This document shows, in pieces, positions 1-12,221 of a DNA stretch of 64,000 nt. The stretch's first letter is position 1, and each line of letters starts with the position of its first letter. The position numbers and the translations under genes were made by a program. Source of the DNA: Mytilus edulis. Its lineage: Eukaryota > Mollusca > Bivalvia > Mytilida > Mytilidae. The stretch lies in NCBI RefSeq assembly GCF_963676685.1, contig NC_092344.1:40740589-40804588 (forward strand), written 5' to 3'. The notes under the pieces were generated by a model. The model worked only from the letters and a program-made list of their open reading frames with translations. It searched no databases and had not been told where the DNA came from.

Positions 1-194
1 TTTTGCATTGAATCTGTAAAAAATAATGTTCATGTATATTAACGTAAAGCCTTTAAGTAATGTGTCTTTAAAAAATAGAAAATAGATAATTATGTAAAAG
101 CTTTTGTTAAAAAATATTATGTTGATCTCTATGCATGATCAATTTGAAAAGATCAGACAAGAATATGAATAATATATAGAGTATAAATGATTAC

Positions 195-256
195 CAATTG
201 TTTTTCATCAGCATTTGTTCGAAATCCACAGCATGGACAGCATCCCACCATGTGTC
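195..256 (-). CDS. Internal exon of an unidentified gene (partial gene at left edge)
   Basis: A 62-nt minus-strand segment is bounded by a pyrimidine-rich acceptor (CTTTCTTTACAG) and a donor (TTG|GTAATC). It reads DTWWDAVHAVDFEQMLMKNN without a stop and ends in phase 2. It joins in frame to the exon at 663-716, which supports a single spliced gene running off the left edge. I do not recognise the protein. The call rests on splice borders and phase agreement; the segment is short, so chance is possible. Confidence 0.42.
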
Positions 257-662
257 CTGTAAAGAAAGGAGTTTATTAAAATTTGTGAGATATTAAAATA
301 ATAACAAAGCACTTATTATATTATATATTATCCAAAACAATATTTAAGATACTCCTTCAAAATATGTGATACTGAAAGAATATATGTGGTAAACTCAATT
401 GAAACATTGATTTCTACTTCACACAATATCCAAATGCAAAACATAATTTCTCTGTCAGTGTTGTGGTATTCAACAATGAGAATAATCATCCCTCTAATGG
501 ATTAAATATGTAATTGAGAGGGTAAAATATTGTTATTTATATATTTATTATTATGTTCAGTATTGATTTATATAGTTATTTTTATAATACCTTCAAACAT
601 CATCAGTGTGTGGGCTATCTTAACTGGTACTTTTGATAACTATTTACCCTTTTATTATTTAC

Positions 663-716
663 TTCTTCCTGAGTTATACCAAGCAGAGATTGTCCAGCCA
701 GATATTTCTCAGCAAA
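663..716 (-). CDS. Internal exon of an unidentified gene (partial)
   Basis: A 54-nt minus-strand exon candidate lies between an acceptor (ATATTGCAG) and a donor (GAAGAA|GTAAAT). It reads FAEKYLAGQSLLGITQEE, exactly 18 codons, so it is phase 0 at both ends. The next downstream exon candidate at 195-256 also starts in phase 0 and stays open. No further exon was found up to about 1.1 kb. The function is unknown. Confidence 0.42.
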
Positions 717-1181
717 CTGCAATATATAATTAGAAACATTTAATAAAGATAGTGACATTAAGTTCATAGCAATTTACCAATTTACTAAATGATGTGCTGT
801 TTTAATCAAAGTGTTGCTCCCTTTTTTGTGTCAATAAATAATCTATACAAATCATGCATTTGAAATAACGATGGGATAATTAACAAAAAGTAAATACATG
901 TATGTAGTATATATTTGAAGAGTTTTGTATGAAATTTTGAGTGATATCTTTCAAAACTTATACAATGTTTGTGTATTACCACTACCTCAATGCACAGATA
1001 AATGTTTATCTGTTATTTTGAAACACTCTTTGGTTGATGAAATAACAATTATGTAGGATTTAATGTGTCTAAGTCGAGAACCTCATTTCAGGTCTTAATC
1101 TAAGTCAATTATGTATAAGATGTAGGTGAGGGTTACATTATTTTGATATGGACCTTCATTATTTTTCAAAACACATTTACT

Positions 1182-1570
1182 GGTCCATTATGTGGTCCTT
1201 AAGGAGATCACAGATGGATCTATAAGTGTCTGTTTACAATAAAACCAGGTTCTACAGGTTAGTCATCAGAAGATACTAACTTGTAAAACCTGTTTGGTAT
1301 CTGAGAATGTTTGGTCCATTATATATGTGATCCTTAAGGAGATCACAGATGGATATACAAGTGTCTACAATGAAACCAGGTTCTAAAGGTTAAGTCATCA
1401 GAAGATACTAACCTGTAAAATCTGTTTGGTGTCTTGAGTATTTCTGGTCCATTATGTGGTTATATTGGAGATCACAGATGGATCTATAAGTGTCTGTCTA
1501 CAATAAAACCAGGCTCCACAGGTTAGTCATCAGAAGATACAAACCTGTAAAACCTGTTTGTATCCTGTGT
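1182..1570. repeat. 132-bp tandem repeat, three copies
   Basis: Three head-to-tail units start at about 1182, 1313 and 1446 with GGTCCATTATGTGG-like sequence. Each carries GGAGATCACAGATGGAT, an ACCAGGTTCTACAGGTTA-like block and GTAAAACCTGTTTG. Spacing is 131-133 bp. The units show only point changes and small indels and have no coding potential. The 450 bases before them (733-1181) hold nothing I recognise. Confidence 0.85.
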
Positions 1571-2029
1571 TTGTTGGAGTGGGGGTTGTTCCATATTTGC
1601 GTTGTTCTAGTTCTACATGTTTTTACTATTTAGCTTACCTGTTCTCTCCCCTCCTGTTCTACTTTGATTTTCAAAAAGAGCGATCATTTTCAAAAAGAGC
1701 ACCGGAAATAAATACGGGGAAGCCGTTCTATTTTTAACAAGTAGATTCGTACGCAAATGGTTTCAAAGGTTGTTATCTAGTTACTTCCTGAAAGGAAGCA
1801 TAATTTCTTCGATACTTCGGAACAGGACAATTATTTCGCGCTTTTTGTATACTCTGACCATACAATTAATAAAGTGTATTTGCTATTCAATATCAATTAC
1901 AAGTTTACTATTCACGGCGTTCACTGAAATATCGTTAACTTGGAATTAATAATAAATACACTACAAACTCCTCAGAGTCTGAATTGACCAGTTTTTGTGC
2001 TCGACCAGTAAAATCGAGCACACATTTTA

Positions 2030-2275
2030 CTCGACTAGTCTCGACATTGTCTCGACTGTACTTAACTGTACTTAAGTGTACTCGACTAGGTCTCGACTTT
2101 ACTTAATTAGTCTGATTCAGTACTTGATGATCTTTGTGTAGTCTGAAATGGTCTTGACCAAGGCTCGACCTGTCTCGACCTGTCTTGACTAGTCTCGACC
2201 TGTCTCGACTAGTCTTGACCTGTCTCGACTAATCTCGACCTGTCTCGACTAGTCTTGACCTTCAAATTTAGTTTT
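2030..2275. repeat. CGACT-type minisatellite, left arm of the foldback
   Basis: Degenerate units of roughly 10-20 bp (TCTCGACCTGTCTCGACTAG and variants) are tandemly repeated. The reverse complement of the array occupies 14,405-14,565 in the right arm. It is noncoding. Confidence 0.85.
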
Positions 2276-2344
2276 GACTGGTGTAAATCAGCCCATCTAA
2301 CTAAATTAAATATTGATCTTACAAAATTCAAGCTTATTAGCTAG

Positions 2345-4601
2345 TTTGATTTATTGCTGTGAAATGAAAGAATTTAATTTTACAATATGTAAAAAAAAAA
2401 ATTATTATATAAAAATTCAGATAGGCATCTTTAATTTTTTTTATAACTTTTTCAAATCAACTTGGATTTTCATCAAACTATGCAGATATCTTAGATATAT
2501 ATCAAGCTTATTGAATCCTATTTCATTTAGTTTTTTGTTGTATTGCTGTAAAATTTAAGAATTAAAGTAATCTTGGTATAAAAAGATAGGATTTGCAATT
2601 CGGACAAAATAGAGATAGTACACTTTAATTTTTTTAATAACTTTTTCAAATCAACTTGAATTTTCATCAAACTATGCAGCTATCTTACATATATATCAAG
2701 CTTACTGAATCCCATTTCATTTAGTTTTTTGTTGTATTGCTGTAAAATTTAAGAATTAAAGTAATCTTGGTATAAAAAGCTAGGATTTGCAATTCGGACA
2801 AAATAGAGATAGTACACTTTAATTTTTTTAATAACTTTTTCAAATCGACTTGGATTTGCATCAAACTATGCAGTTATCTTACATATATATCAAGCTTACT
2901 GAATCCCATTTCATTTAGTTTTTTGTTGTATTGCTGTAAAATTTTATAATTAAAGTAATCTTGGTATAAAAAGATAGGATTTGCAATTCGGACAAAATAG
3001 AGATAGTACACTTTAATTTTTTTAATAACTTTGTCAAATCAACTTGGATTTTCATCAAACTATGCAGCTATCTTACATATATATCAAGCTTACTGAATCC
3101 CATTTCATTTAGTTTTTTGTTGTATTGCTGTAAAATTTAAGAATTAAAGTAATCTTGGTATAAAAAGCTAGGATTTGCAATTCGGACAAAATAGAGATAG
3201 TACACTTTAATTTTTTTAATAACTTTTTCAAATCAACTTGGATTTGTATCAAACTATGCAGTTATCTTACATATATATCAAGCTTACTGAATCCCATTTC
3301 ATTTAGTTTTTTGTTGTATTGCTGTAAAATTTAAGAATTAAAGTAATCTCTGTATAAAAAGCTAGGATTTGCAATTCGGACAAAATAGAGATAGTACACT
3401 TTAACTTTTTTAATAACTTTTTCAAATCAACTTGGATTTTCATCAAACTATGCAGCTATCTTACATATATGTAGGACTCTAAAGTGCGATGGTACTCTAA
3501 AGTGCGATGGTCACGCTAAAGAGCGATGGTCTACGCTAAAGTACGATGGTGTCTCACGCTAAAGTGCGATGGTTGCTTGTTCGCTAAAGTACGATGGTGT
3601 ATTACGCTAAAGTGCGATGGACTTACAAAGTTTAGAAGACCAACCACGTAATTTCTACTAAAAAGTTTAGTTGAGTGTAAAAAAAATCTATATTTCCTTT
3701 AAATAATTTTTTTAAAGTCGGGCGTAAAAAATATTTGAATAATTGGTGTCGCTTGCCGTCCACACAGTCTATCCCTGATGTGAACACCTCCACTTACAGT
3801 CGTCATTGTAAATGACAAATACAAAAAAAAGTTCTTTGTCGGCATACGTAAAATTTATTTGTCTCCGAGCTTTCTCCATTTTCGTATCGAGTACAAATAC
3901 TTGTTATTTTTCCTGCAATGTACAACCTAAGTTTTAGCCGACAATTTACAATTTACACATGAGATGAAAACATGACCATTTATTTTACCGACGTCACTTT
4001 TCAATAAAATTGACAATATTTTAACGTGAACCGGAAAGTAAGCTGCAACATATATACTGGTTCATATGTATCCGTTCACTTCAAACAGAAGCAAAATACA
4101 TACGTTTTTGTATACTATTTTGTATTTATAGTAAAATGGTCGACTGCAAGATATAAGTCCTTCTTCCAGAACCCTAAAACAAAAAATATATTTGCTTCAG
4201 CTGACGAAGTCCGATTTGGTTTAAAATGATTAAGTCATGGACATTTGGTCTACAAGATGTTAATCAAACTTAATATTCTTAAAATTTATCTTACGGCATG
4301 TACATTTTTGGTTTGTATAAAAGACTGTAAACGTCATAATCCAAATGCGTTTCTTACGTCTATACTTTCGCGGACCATCGCACTTTAGCGTGTGAAGGCA
4401 TCGCACTTTAGCGTATACCATCGCACTTTAGCGTGACCATCGTACTTTAGCGTCCCCATCGCACTTTAGAGTCCTACATATATATCAAGCTTACTGAATC
4501 CCATTTCATTTATTTTTTGTTGTATTGCTGTAAAATTTAAGAATAAAATTAATCTAGGTCAAAAAAGCTAGAATTTGCAGTTCGAACAAAATAGAGATAG
4601 T
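2345..4601. repeat. 194-bp satellite array, left arm
   Basis: The marker CGGACAAAATAGAG recurs at 2601, 2795, 2989, 3183 and 3377, exactly 194 bp apart. The first unit (about 2345-2550) is divergent. The array is split by the TIR element at 3471-4477 and resumes at 4478-4601, where the Ty3 element begins. Short open stretches here are chance frames in AT-rich repeat. Confidence 0.92.
3471..4477. mobile_element. 1,007-bp non-autonomous TIR element with arrayed CTAAAGTGCGATGG termini
   Basis: The element starts with GTAGGACTCTAAAGTGCGA and ends with its complement ...GAGTCCTAC. The left end carries seven copies of a CTAAAGTGCGATGGT-like motif (3478-3620); the right end carries five in opposite orientation (4373-4470). 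It interrupts a satellite unit inside an ATATAT run, so the empty site can be read from neighbouring units. The duplicated target is compatible with ATATAT but is ambiguous in the AT run. The interior has no transposase; a 67-codon frame at 4026-4229 has no recognisable features. The superfamily is not assigned. Confidence 0.85.
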
Positions 4602-5276
4602 TATAACCAGTATATTTTAGATGCAAGAATGTTAAAATGTGGAATTCAAATAATTGTTATAATTTAGTATTAGTTAAGATATTTAGCACTAGCTTAAGAA
4701 ATGATTTACTTGATAAATAGTTAATATAAATCTTCACAATTTTAGATAAAGTGTAAAGCAAATTATTATGTAATCCCCTGAGGCCTAAATAACAATAGAG
4801 AATTAAGGATTAGAGAAGTGCTATATATACAAAAGGGATTTCTTACTTTTTAAGATTTTAGGTTATGTCACAAAGACCTGATATTTGGGAAAATAGATAA
4901 AATAGCATTATTATGTAAATTAGATAAATGAGTATTAATGTTATGTAAATTGAATTATAAAACATACAATATATATTAGTTGACCATGCAGTTTGGCAGA
5001 TTTGCCTTATAGTCACGTATTGGACACTTGTGTTATAGACTTGGATTTATATTAGACATACTGTTTTATTATGTCTCATGAACTTATGTGATTATTGTGA
5101 TTATTGTGATTGATAAACTATCATACTGAATGCTGATTTAATAAACATTATATATTGAACTTTGAATCTGTGTTACGTTAACATGTATTCATATGAAAGC
5201 TACCAGCTAGTTCCCCCAACCTAGCAAGATGAGTAACCAGGTCAGGAACGAGCATAGTACTGGCCTTGGTTATACG
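4602..5276 (+). repeat. 5' LTR of Ty3/gypsy element
   Basis: The LTR begins TATAACC and ends GGTTATA(CG), an inverted-repeat pair. Aligned by eye to the 3' LTR at 12222-12896 it differs at two adjacent positions near 4701 and is otherwise identical with no length change. A TATATATA box lies at about 4822 and AATAAA at about 5140. TGG at 5277 starts a tRNA primer-binding-site-like stretch (TGGCGGAGTGACCC). I could not assign the primer tRNA. No clean target-site duplication is visible. Confidence 0.95.
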
Positions 5277-5520
5277 TGGCGGAGTGACCCAGCTTTCCGG
5301 TACTAAGGAGGGATACACGTAGGATGCAAACCTGAATACCTGAAGACAAGAGTCAGCATATCTCCATATAGGAAACAGTGCATTTTCCTGAGTGTGCAGA
5401 GGTGAGTCAACCTTTTATTTATGATCTTATATGACACCAAATCTTTAAATTTTACTTTATTTTGTAATTAAAGTTGTCAAGATCTATTATTAGGATTTTC
5501 CCTCTAAAAAAAGACTCAAC
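5277..5520 (+). other. Primer-binding site and untranslated leader of the Ty3 element (no gag)
   Basis: Only 244 bases separate the LTR from the protease reading frame. They open with the PBS-like TGGCGGAGTGACCC. There is no room for gag and no frame resembling capsid or a CCHC knuckle. A consensus-like splice donor (GAG|GTGAGT) is present near 5400. Confidence 0.75.
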
Positions 5521-8500
5521 ATGTCTAATTCAGTTTATCCTGACCCCTCCTTAGCTCTAATAGCCCCCCTTTCTAAAAATATTATACATTTGCAATTAGG
5601 TAATAAAACAGTTGATTCGTTAGTTGATACAGGTGCTTCAATTTCTTGTATATCATTAAAATGTTTACAAAAATGTTTGAAAAACATCAAAATACAAAAA
5701 AGTACACAATCTGGAATTTTTACTGCTTGTGGAATGAGCTATCCAATTTTAGGAAAAGTAGATGTTGAATTAAATATAGATGATTTAATTCTATATCAAG
5801 AATTAACAGTGCTTGAGAATTTTACCTTTAATATAATTTTAGGAATAGACTTTCTTAAAGCTAATAAAGCTCACATAAATTTTGAAAATAATACCTTAGC
5901 AATTCAAGAAAATCTATTGAATGTACCTTTAAATAATATAGAGACTATGGATGAACATTATGCACATGTAAAAACTATAGCAGTAGAAGTTATTCCCCCA
6001 CACTGTGAAATGATTATACCCGTTAGGCTTTCTGTAAGGCATCGCAATAACAGTACAGTAATTCTTGAACCAAACTTTTCAAATGATATTAAAAATTTGG
6101 TTGGTTCAAAAGTGGTAGTTAATGTACAAAATGGAAAGGCTTTGTACAGAATTCTAAATCCTACTGGATTAAGCATAACATTATATAGGAATAAGAAAGT
6201 AGCCAAGGCTTTTGAAGTAGACAAAAATGGTATTTTTGCCTTAAATGATAATAATTCAAAAGAAAAATCTATTAAAGTTAATAAATATCAGAATGTTGAA
6301 AAAGAGTTGGGAATAAAAATAAATGAAAACTTAAATGCAAATCAAAGAAAACAGTTAACTGAGCTTCTATCAAGGAATAGAAAGGTTTTTGCTAAAGACA
6401 TTACAGAGTTAGGTAAAACTAGTTACCACTACCACAGAATTGATACAGGTAATGAACCACCTGTACAATCAATGCCCTACAGGCAAACACCACAAATGAG
6501 GCAAGAAACAGAAAAACATATTGATATAATGTTAAAAAATGACATTATAGAGGAATCAAACTCTCCATGGTCATCCCCAATTGTATTAGTTCGCAAAAAG
6601 AAAAGTAATATGGATGCAAAACAAGAGTATAGGTTCGCGGTAGACTATCGTAGGCTTAACAAATGCACATTAAGGGCAAAATTTAGTATTCCTAGCATAG
6701 ATGATGTTTTTGACACAGTTGCTAATTCAAAAGCTGTAATATATTCAGTACTGGATCTCATGAGTGGATTTTTTCAGACACCCTTAGATCCAGAAACAAA
6801 ACACAAATCTGCATTTGTAACACATCAAGGTATTTACCAATTCAAAAGAATGAGTTTCGGGTTAACAAATGCACCAATGGCTTTTCAAATGCTCATGACA
6901 AAAGTTTTAAAAGAATTGAACTGGAAAGTAGCTTAGGTCTACATTGACGACATTTTGATTTTCAGTAAAAATTTTGAAGAACATTTAAAACATTTACAAT
7001 TAGTTTTTGACAAATTAAAACAAGCAAATCTTACACTTAATCCAACAAAATGTCATTTCGCAAAAGAAGAAGTACACTATTTAGGTCATATTTTGTCCAA
7101 AAATGGTATTAAAGTAAACCCTGAAAAAACATCTGCTGTGCAAACATACCCAATACCTAAAAATATAAAACAGCTTCGCAGTTTCTTAGGATTATGTAAT
7201 TATTACAGAAAATTTGTGCACAACTACTCAAAAATTGTAACTCCACTTACTCAATTAACTCAGAAAAATAAGAAATTTATCTGGACACAAGATTGTCAAG
7301 CAGCTTTCGAAACATTGAAGCACAGCCTTGTCTCAGCTCCAATCTTAGTGTTCCCAGACTTTGAAAAACCATTTGTGTTGTCAGTGGATGCATCAGATTA
7401 TGCTATTGGCTATGTTCTTGGACAACAAAATCCAAACACAAAACTTGAACATGTCGTAGCTTATGGGGGTAGATCTTTAAACAAAAATGAACAAAAATGG
7501 CACATGAATGAAAAAGAAGGGTTAGCACTAAAAGAGGGAATTAAACATTTTAATCCATATTTGGCCACAAACAAATTTACAGTTTATACAGATAATATTA
7601 CAGTTCGTTGGATAGATACAATTAAAAATATACAAGGGAGACTGGGTAGATGGGCACTTGAACTTCAAGGATATGACTTCGAAATAATGCATAGACCTGG
7701 GAAGAAAAATAATGCAGATGCCCTGTCAAGAAGAGAGTATGAAAAGATAGGCCCAGAAAATTTTCCGCAGAATGAAATTGAACAAACAGTTGCAGCCATG
7801 AGCAATAAGAAGTACGAAATCATAACATTTGATTATAAAGGAGATGACGAACAGCAACCAAACATTCTTACAATAACAGATACTGGTAATGAGGATGATG
7901 AAACATTAGAAAACATTGACCCAGAACAGTTTAAGAAACGTAAAACATTTCGGCACCTTCAAAGACATTGCCCAGATTTTGTTGAAATTTTTAGTTACAA
8001 ATTAGAAGGCCAATTACCTCAAGAAAGACAGAAAGCTAGACAACTGGATGCGAAAGCCTTCCATTATGAAATTGATAATGGCATACTTTATCATTTTTTT
8101 AATGCAAGGTCAAGAAGTCTACCAAAAGGCCAGAACATGGTTAAGCAGCTGGCAATACCAAGAACCCTACGGAAGGAGGTACTAGAAGCTTTCCATGATA
8201 ATATTGTTGGATGTCACCAAGGAGAAGAAAGGACATATGAAGCTGTACGTCAACGATACTACTGGCCAAACATGTATACAGATATCAAGACATACATTAA
8301 GACGTGTGAAATCTGCCAAAGATCTAAAAGAGATACACACAGCCATCCAGTGCCATTAAAACCAATGCCAATAGAAGAAGTTTTTTCCAGATGGCACATG
8401 GATATTTTAGAACTCCCAGAGACTCCAGAAAAATATCGTTACTTGCTGTTAGTGGTTGATAGCGGATCCAAATGGTGTGAAGCCTTTCCCATGAGGACAC

Positions 8501-10209
8501 AAGAAGCAACAGAAGTAGCCAGCATCCTTTTTAGGGAGATAATTGCTCGTTTTGGTGCACCCCGCTGTATTGTGTCTGATCAAGGAGCCAATTTTCTTTC
8601 GAAGCTTGTTGCAGCTTTATGTGAGCTTCTCCAAATCAAACGCCACTATACAAGTGCATATCATCCACAAACAAATGCAGCGTGTGAACGGATGAACTCG
8701 TTTATTGTCCAGTCATTGAGAACTCAACTGGAAAAACAGACAGATTGGCCAAACTATATAGCACCTATAATGATGGCTTATAGAATGACACCAGCTACTC
8801 AGTCTACTCAGTATTCACCTTTTCACCTTCTCTTTGGACAAGAAATGAGAGCACCTATTGATGTTGCCTTAATTCCAAAGTCAACATTGCCTAAAAACCA
8901 CAGAGAATACCTCAATAAATTTATTAAGGACCTCCTATTAACAAGGGATGTTGCTGCAGAAAACACAAAAAGAGCACAAGCAAAATACAAAACACAGCAT
9001 GACAAAAGAGCAGTAAAACCCACATATTTACCTGGTGACAAAGTAATGCTATTTTGTAAAAAGGTTAAAAAAGGTGAAAGTCCAAAATTAAAAGTTAGGT
9101 GGACAGGCCCATTTACAAAAACAAACCTTGGACCCCAAGACTGTAATACTTTTAAGCTAAGAAGGGACAGCGATAACAAAATCTCAAAGAAATTAGTTAA
9201 TGCAAGTCGTCTAAAAGTATTCAACAGTAAAACAGACCGCCCTGACTACCTCCTAGATGATAATGATGATCCATTTGAAGAAGATGAGGATGCTGAAGAT
9301 GAAAATCAACAAGTCCAGAATGAAAACACAGAGAATCGAACACAAGACACAATGTATAATTCTCAACCCAAACATGCACCCAGGAATAATCAAAACAAAA
9401 CTCATCAATCTAAAAATTCAAAGCAAAGTAAAAAAGTGCTTCCTGACAATTTAAATGAAAAGCAAAATACAAATAAAACTGCTCAACAAGCTACAACAGA
9501 AATACAAATTACACCTGATGGTGTTGAAAAAATTATATCATCGGCATGGGTAAACAAGAAACTATGCTACAAAATGAAAATTAAAAACATGTCAAAAACA
9601 GAATGGGTACACCAAGATAAAATTCCAGAAAATATGAGAAGAGAATTTCATGAAAACAGAACGCATACTGGTAAAAAGAGAAAAAGACCATTACTAGAAA
9701 ACAAACATAAATTTTTTGAACCTTCAAATGAACCACAAAATGTAACTGCAATAGACCAAAACAATGATGTAAAATATAAACAAAGACCGAAAATAAATTG
9801 GGATAAATTTCCAGTGCAAGCTGTTAAACTAGAAAATAACAGATTTTTTGTCAAAACCATATTGAGAAATAATAGAATATCACATTATCAACCTTTAAAC
9901 AGAGTAAATGGGGAAGATCAGCATGCTTTTACAAATTTGCTTGCTTATTTTTATGGTGACCAGTTTTATAACATTTTGTTGACCCTTACAGGGAATTCAC
10001 AAACAAAAGATATGGGACCAGCATGTTTTGTTACAGGCTCACACATTACACATTTTAAAATAGAAAATAATGTCCCAAAATGTTTTATACACTATGAGCA
10101 AAGACATATATATGATCCAGAATGGGTGCCTTTTGAAACTTGTCCTCCGGGACTTCTTAAAATTTTTCAAGATAAATATGAAGATGAGTGGATGAGATGT
10201 TATAACTAA
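5521..10209 (+). pseudogene. pol: Ty3/gypsy pol polyprotein: protease-RT-RNase H-integrase-chromo-like, one in-frame stop
   Basis: One frame runs from ATG 5521 to 10209, broken only by TAG at 6934-6936, just before the RT catalytic YIDD. Order: retropepsin with DTGAS (5626); RT with SPIVLVRKK, SFGLTNAP and YIDD (6940); RNase H (SVDASDYAIG, VYTDN); integrase with an H2C2 zinc finger (about 8205-8325) and D, D, E at 8401, 8578 and 8686, with SDQGANF. An acidic, Asn/Gln-rich linker follows (about 9250-9480), then two chromodomain-like segments near 9511-9660 and 10050-10190. Pol gives reverse transcription and integration of an element RNA that normally needs Gag particles. No gag lies upstream or downstream. 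The stop could be one inactivating substitution or a readthrough signal. Near-identical LTRs indicate a very recent insertion. Confidence 0.93.
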
Positions 10210-12210
10210 AGATATTCAAGTAGTGTTATAAGCATTCATAAATGCAATGTGACAATGCTTATTCTTTTGTATCGTTGAAAAGTGTTATTTTTGTTCTGAA
10301 TTTCTGGTTAAAGTACACAATTTTCAGAAGTTATAGTGTCTGTTAATTTAATCCTGCTGGACAAATGTATTCAATACATTAGTAGTTCTTTCTATTAGAT
10401 CCTTAAATATTGCAGGTAGACGGCACATCTACTGATGTACTTTTAAACCAATTTTAATCAGATTATACAAAATGTACTTTATCAATGATACAAATAGAAC
10501 TATCAAGTGGTCCCTATACATACATTGTATAAAGGCATCACTATTTTTGAGCTGTGTTTTTTATTATTATGACTTAAAGATTTTTTACTAAAGAGATAAA
10601 ATAATTTAGGAGTACTAAATAAGAAAGTACAAAATAAACTGGCGTACAGTTGCTAAATAAATAGAAATAAGACGAGAAAGTATAGGGAATTAAGATAAAA
10701 TATAAAAGGAAGAGAATTAGAAATTCTTACATGTAGTATGTTATTTATTGTAATGTTTATAAATAGGTAGTTCAGTTACTGACCTAAAATTGTAGTATTC
10801 TAGTGAATATTTAAGAGATAAATAAATAAAAATTCCCCAATTCAAATGAATTAATTATGATAAGAGATAAATTAGGGTTAATTGGTGTCATGTATGATTA
10901 TTATATTGGTTGCACTTACATTCATGAAGTAACCTACCAATGGTGGGACCCACAGATAAAGGAATGGTGGACCCACAGATGAAGAAATGGTGGACCCATA
11001 AAATGAAGAAATGGTGGACCCACAGATAAAGAAATGGTGGACCCACAGATAAAGGAATGGTGGACCCACAGATGAAGAAATGGTGGACCCACAAAATGAA
11101 GAAATGGTGGACCCACAAAATGAAGAAATGGTGGACACACAGATAAAGAAATGGTGGACCCATAGAAGTGACCAAATTGTGCATTTAAAATTAAAGAAAG
11201 ACAAACAATAATGAACATATCATATTACCTAGTGAAAATTTATTTGATATTATAAAACTTATTAGCAGAGATTTGTGACCTGAAGTGACATTTTATTAAC
11301 CTAACATGAATATTGATGAAGAGTAAAAGACAATGTGATATGAAATTTTGTAGTAATATCTGGAAAATTACTATGACGATCAAACAAAAGAAGAAACCAG
11401 GTGGACATGTATCATGATGTATAAACAATATCGTTGAAAACTAGTAACTTTTATTTGACTACCAATGGTGAAAAATGTGAAGATTGTACTGTTGAACATT
11501 AATGGTCTATATTGAATATGTGTACAGAAGACACTTATATTTGCTTATTTAAATGCTTGCTTGTTTTGATAGAGATCATTACTATTGCTTTATTGTTGTT
11601 TTAATTATATATTTTCTTTCCAGATTATTCACAGATTAATCATATAAAAATGTATATGTCTAAATATGTCTTATGGTCATTATATAAGAAGATGATATAA
11701 TTTGAATAATTATGTGTTTAACTTGCAGATGATGACCGATATGAATAATATATTAATAATCTTATATTTCAGCTATATATTGCTATTTTTATGCCCCTTT
11801 ATGCACCTAGAAATACTTCATGAAGTATGCCAATGAGCTCATTGTCATTAATAATGTGAGAATTGGACTTGTCAATATTAGTGAACTTCAGAGAACTTCC
11901 CTGATATGGACAATCTAAACCATTCCCCACCCAGGAACATGTACATGTATATATAAACTTAGTAATGTTTTATTACAGGAATCATAAATTAATTAATGTT
12001 TTCACCATATTTTTATTTTTTTAAATTTTTATATGTAATGTCTTATTGACAGGAATCAGTGATTCAATTGTTTCACAATATATTGTTATATTTTATTAAC
12101 AGGAATCAGTAATTCAATTGTTGCTATATATAGTATGTGTAAAATATTATATATTTTTTTATGATACATTTTGTATTTTAATTGAAGATTGCAGGAGCAA
12201 TCTTGGCGAC
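10210..12210 (+). other. Untranslated 3' region of the Ty3 element
   Basis: About 2 kb between pol and the polypurine tract has no sizeable frame on the plus strand. It contains the 24-bp minisatellite at 10937-11165 and is otherwise AT-rich unique sequence. This is long for a Ty3 3' untranslated region. I saw no env or gag in it. Confidence 0.7.
10937..11165. repeat. About 24-bp minisatellite inside the Ty3 element
   Basis: About ten units of GAAGAAATGGTGGACCCACA with ATAA/AAAT variants run head to tail. The three minus-strand frames crossing it are open only because of the repeat and encode low-complexity Phe/Trp/His-rich strings; I do not call them genes. Confidence 0.9.
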
Positions 12211-12221
12211 GAAGGGAAGGG
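12211..12221 (+). promoter_or_regulatory. Polypurine tract (plus-strand primer) of the Ty3 element
   Basis: GAAGGGAAGGG lies immediately before TATAACC of the 3' LTR. That is the expected place for the plus-strand DNA primer and it fixes the LTR start at 12222. Confidence 0.9.

Noticed and set aside
1140..1600. CRISPR-like array
   Set aside because: Three 132-bp units with no short repeats and spacers, in a eukaryotic context; an ordinary tandem repeat.
4595..4601. Target-site duplication for the Ty3 element
   Set aside because: Flanks (ATAGT and ACGGT or GTTCA, depending on the LTR end) do not match; insertion is instead supported by the interrupted satellite unit.
8823..9224. 133-codon minus-strand frame inside the Ty3 pol gene
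   Set aside because: Shadow of the integrase frame, which has full motif support on the plus strand.
10878..11218. Three overlapping minus-strand frames with repeated Phe/Trp/His-rich strings
   Set aside because: They are open only because a 24-bp minisatellite lacks stops on that strand; no splice, start or family support.
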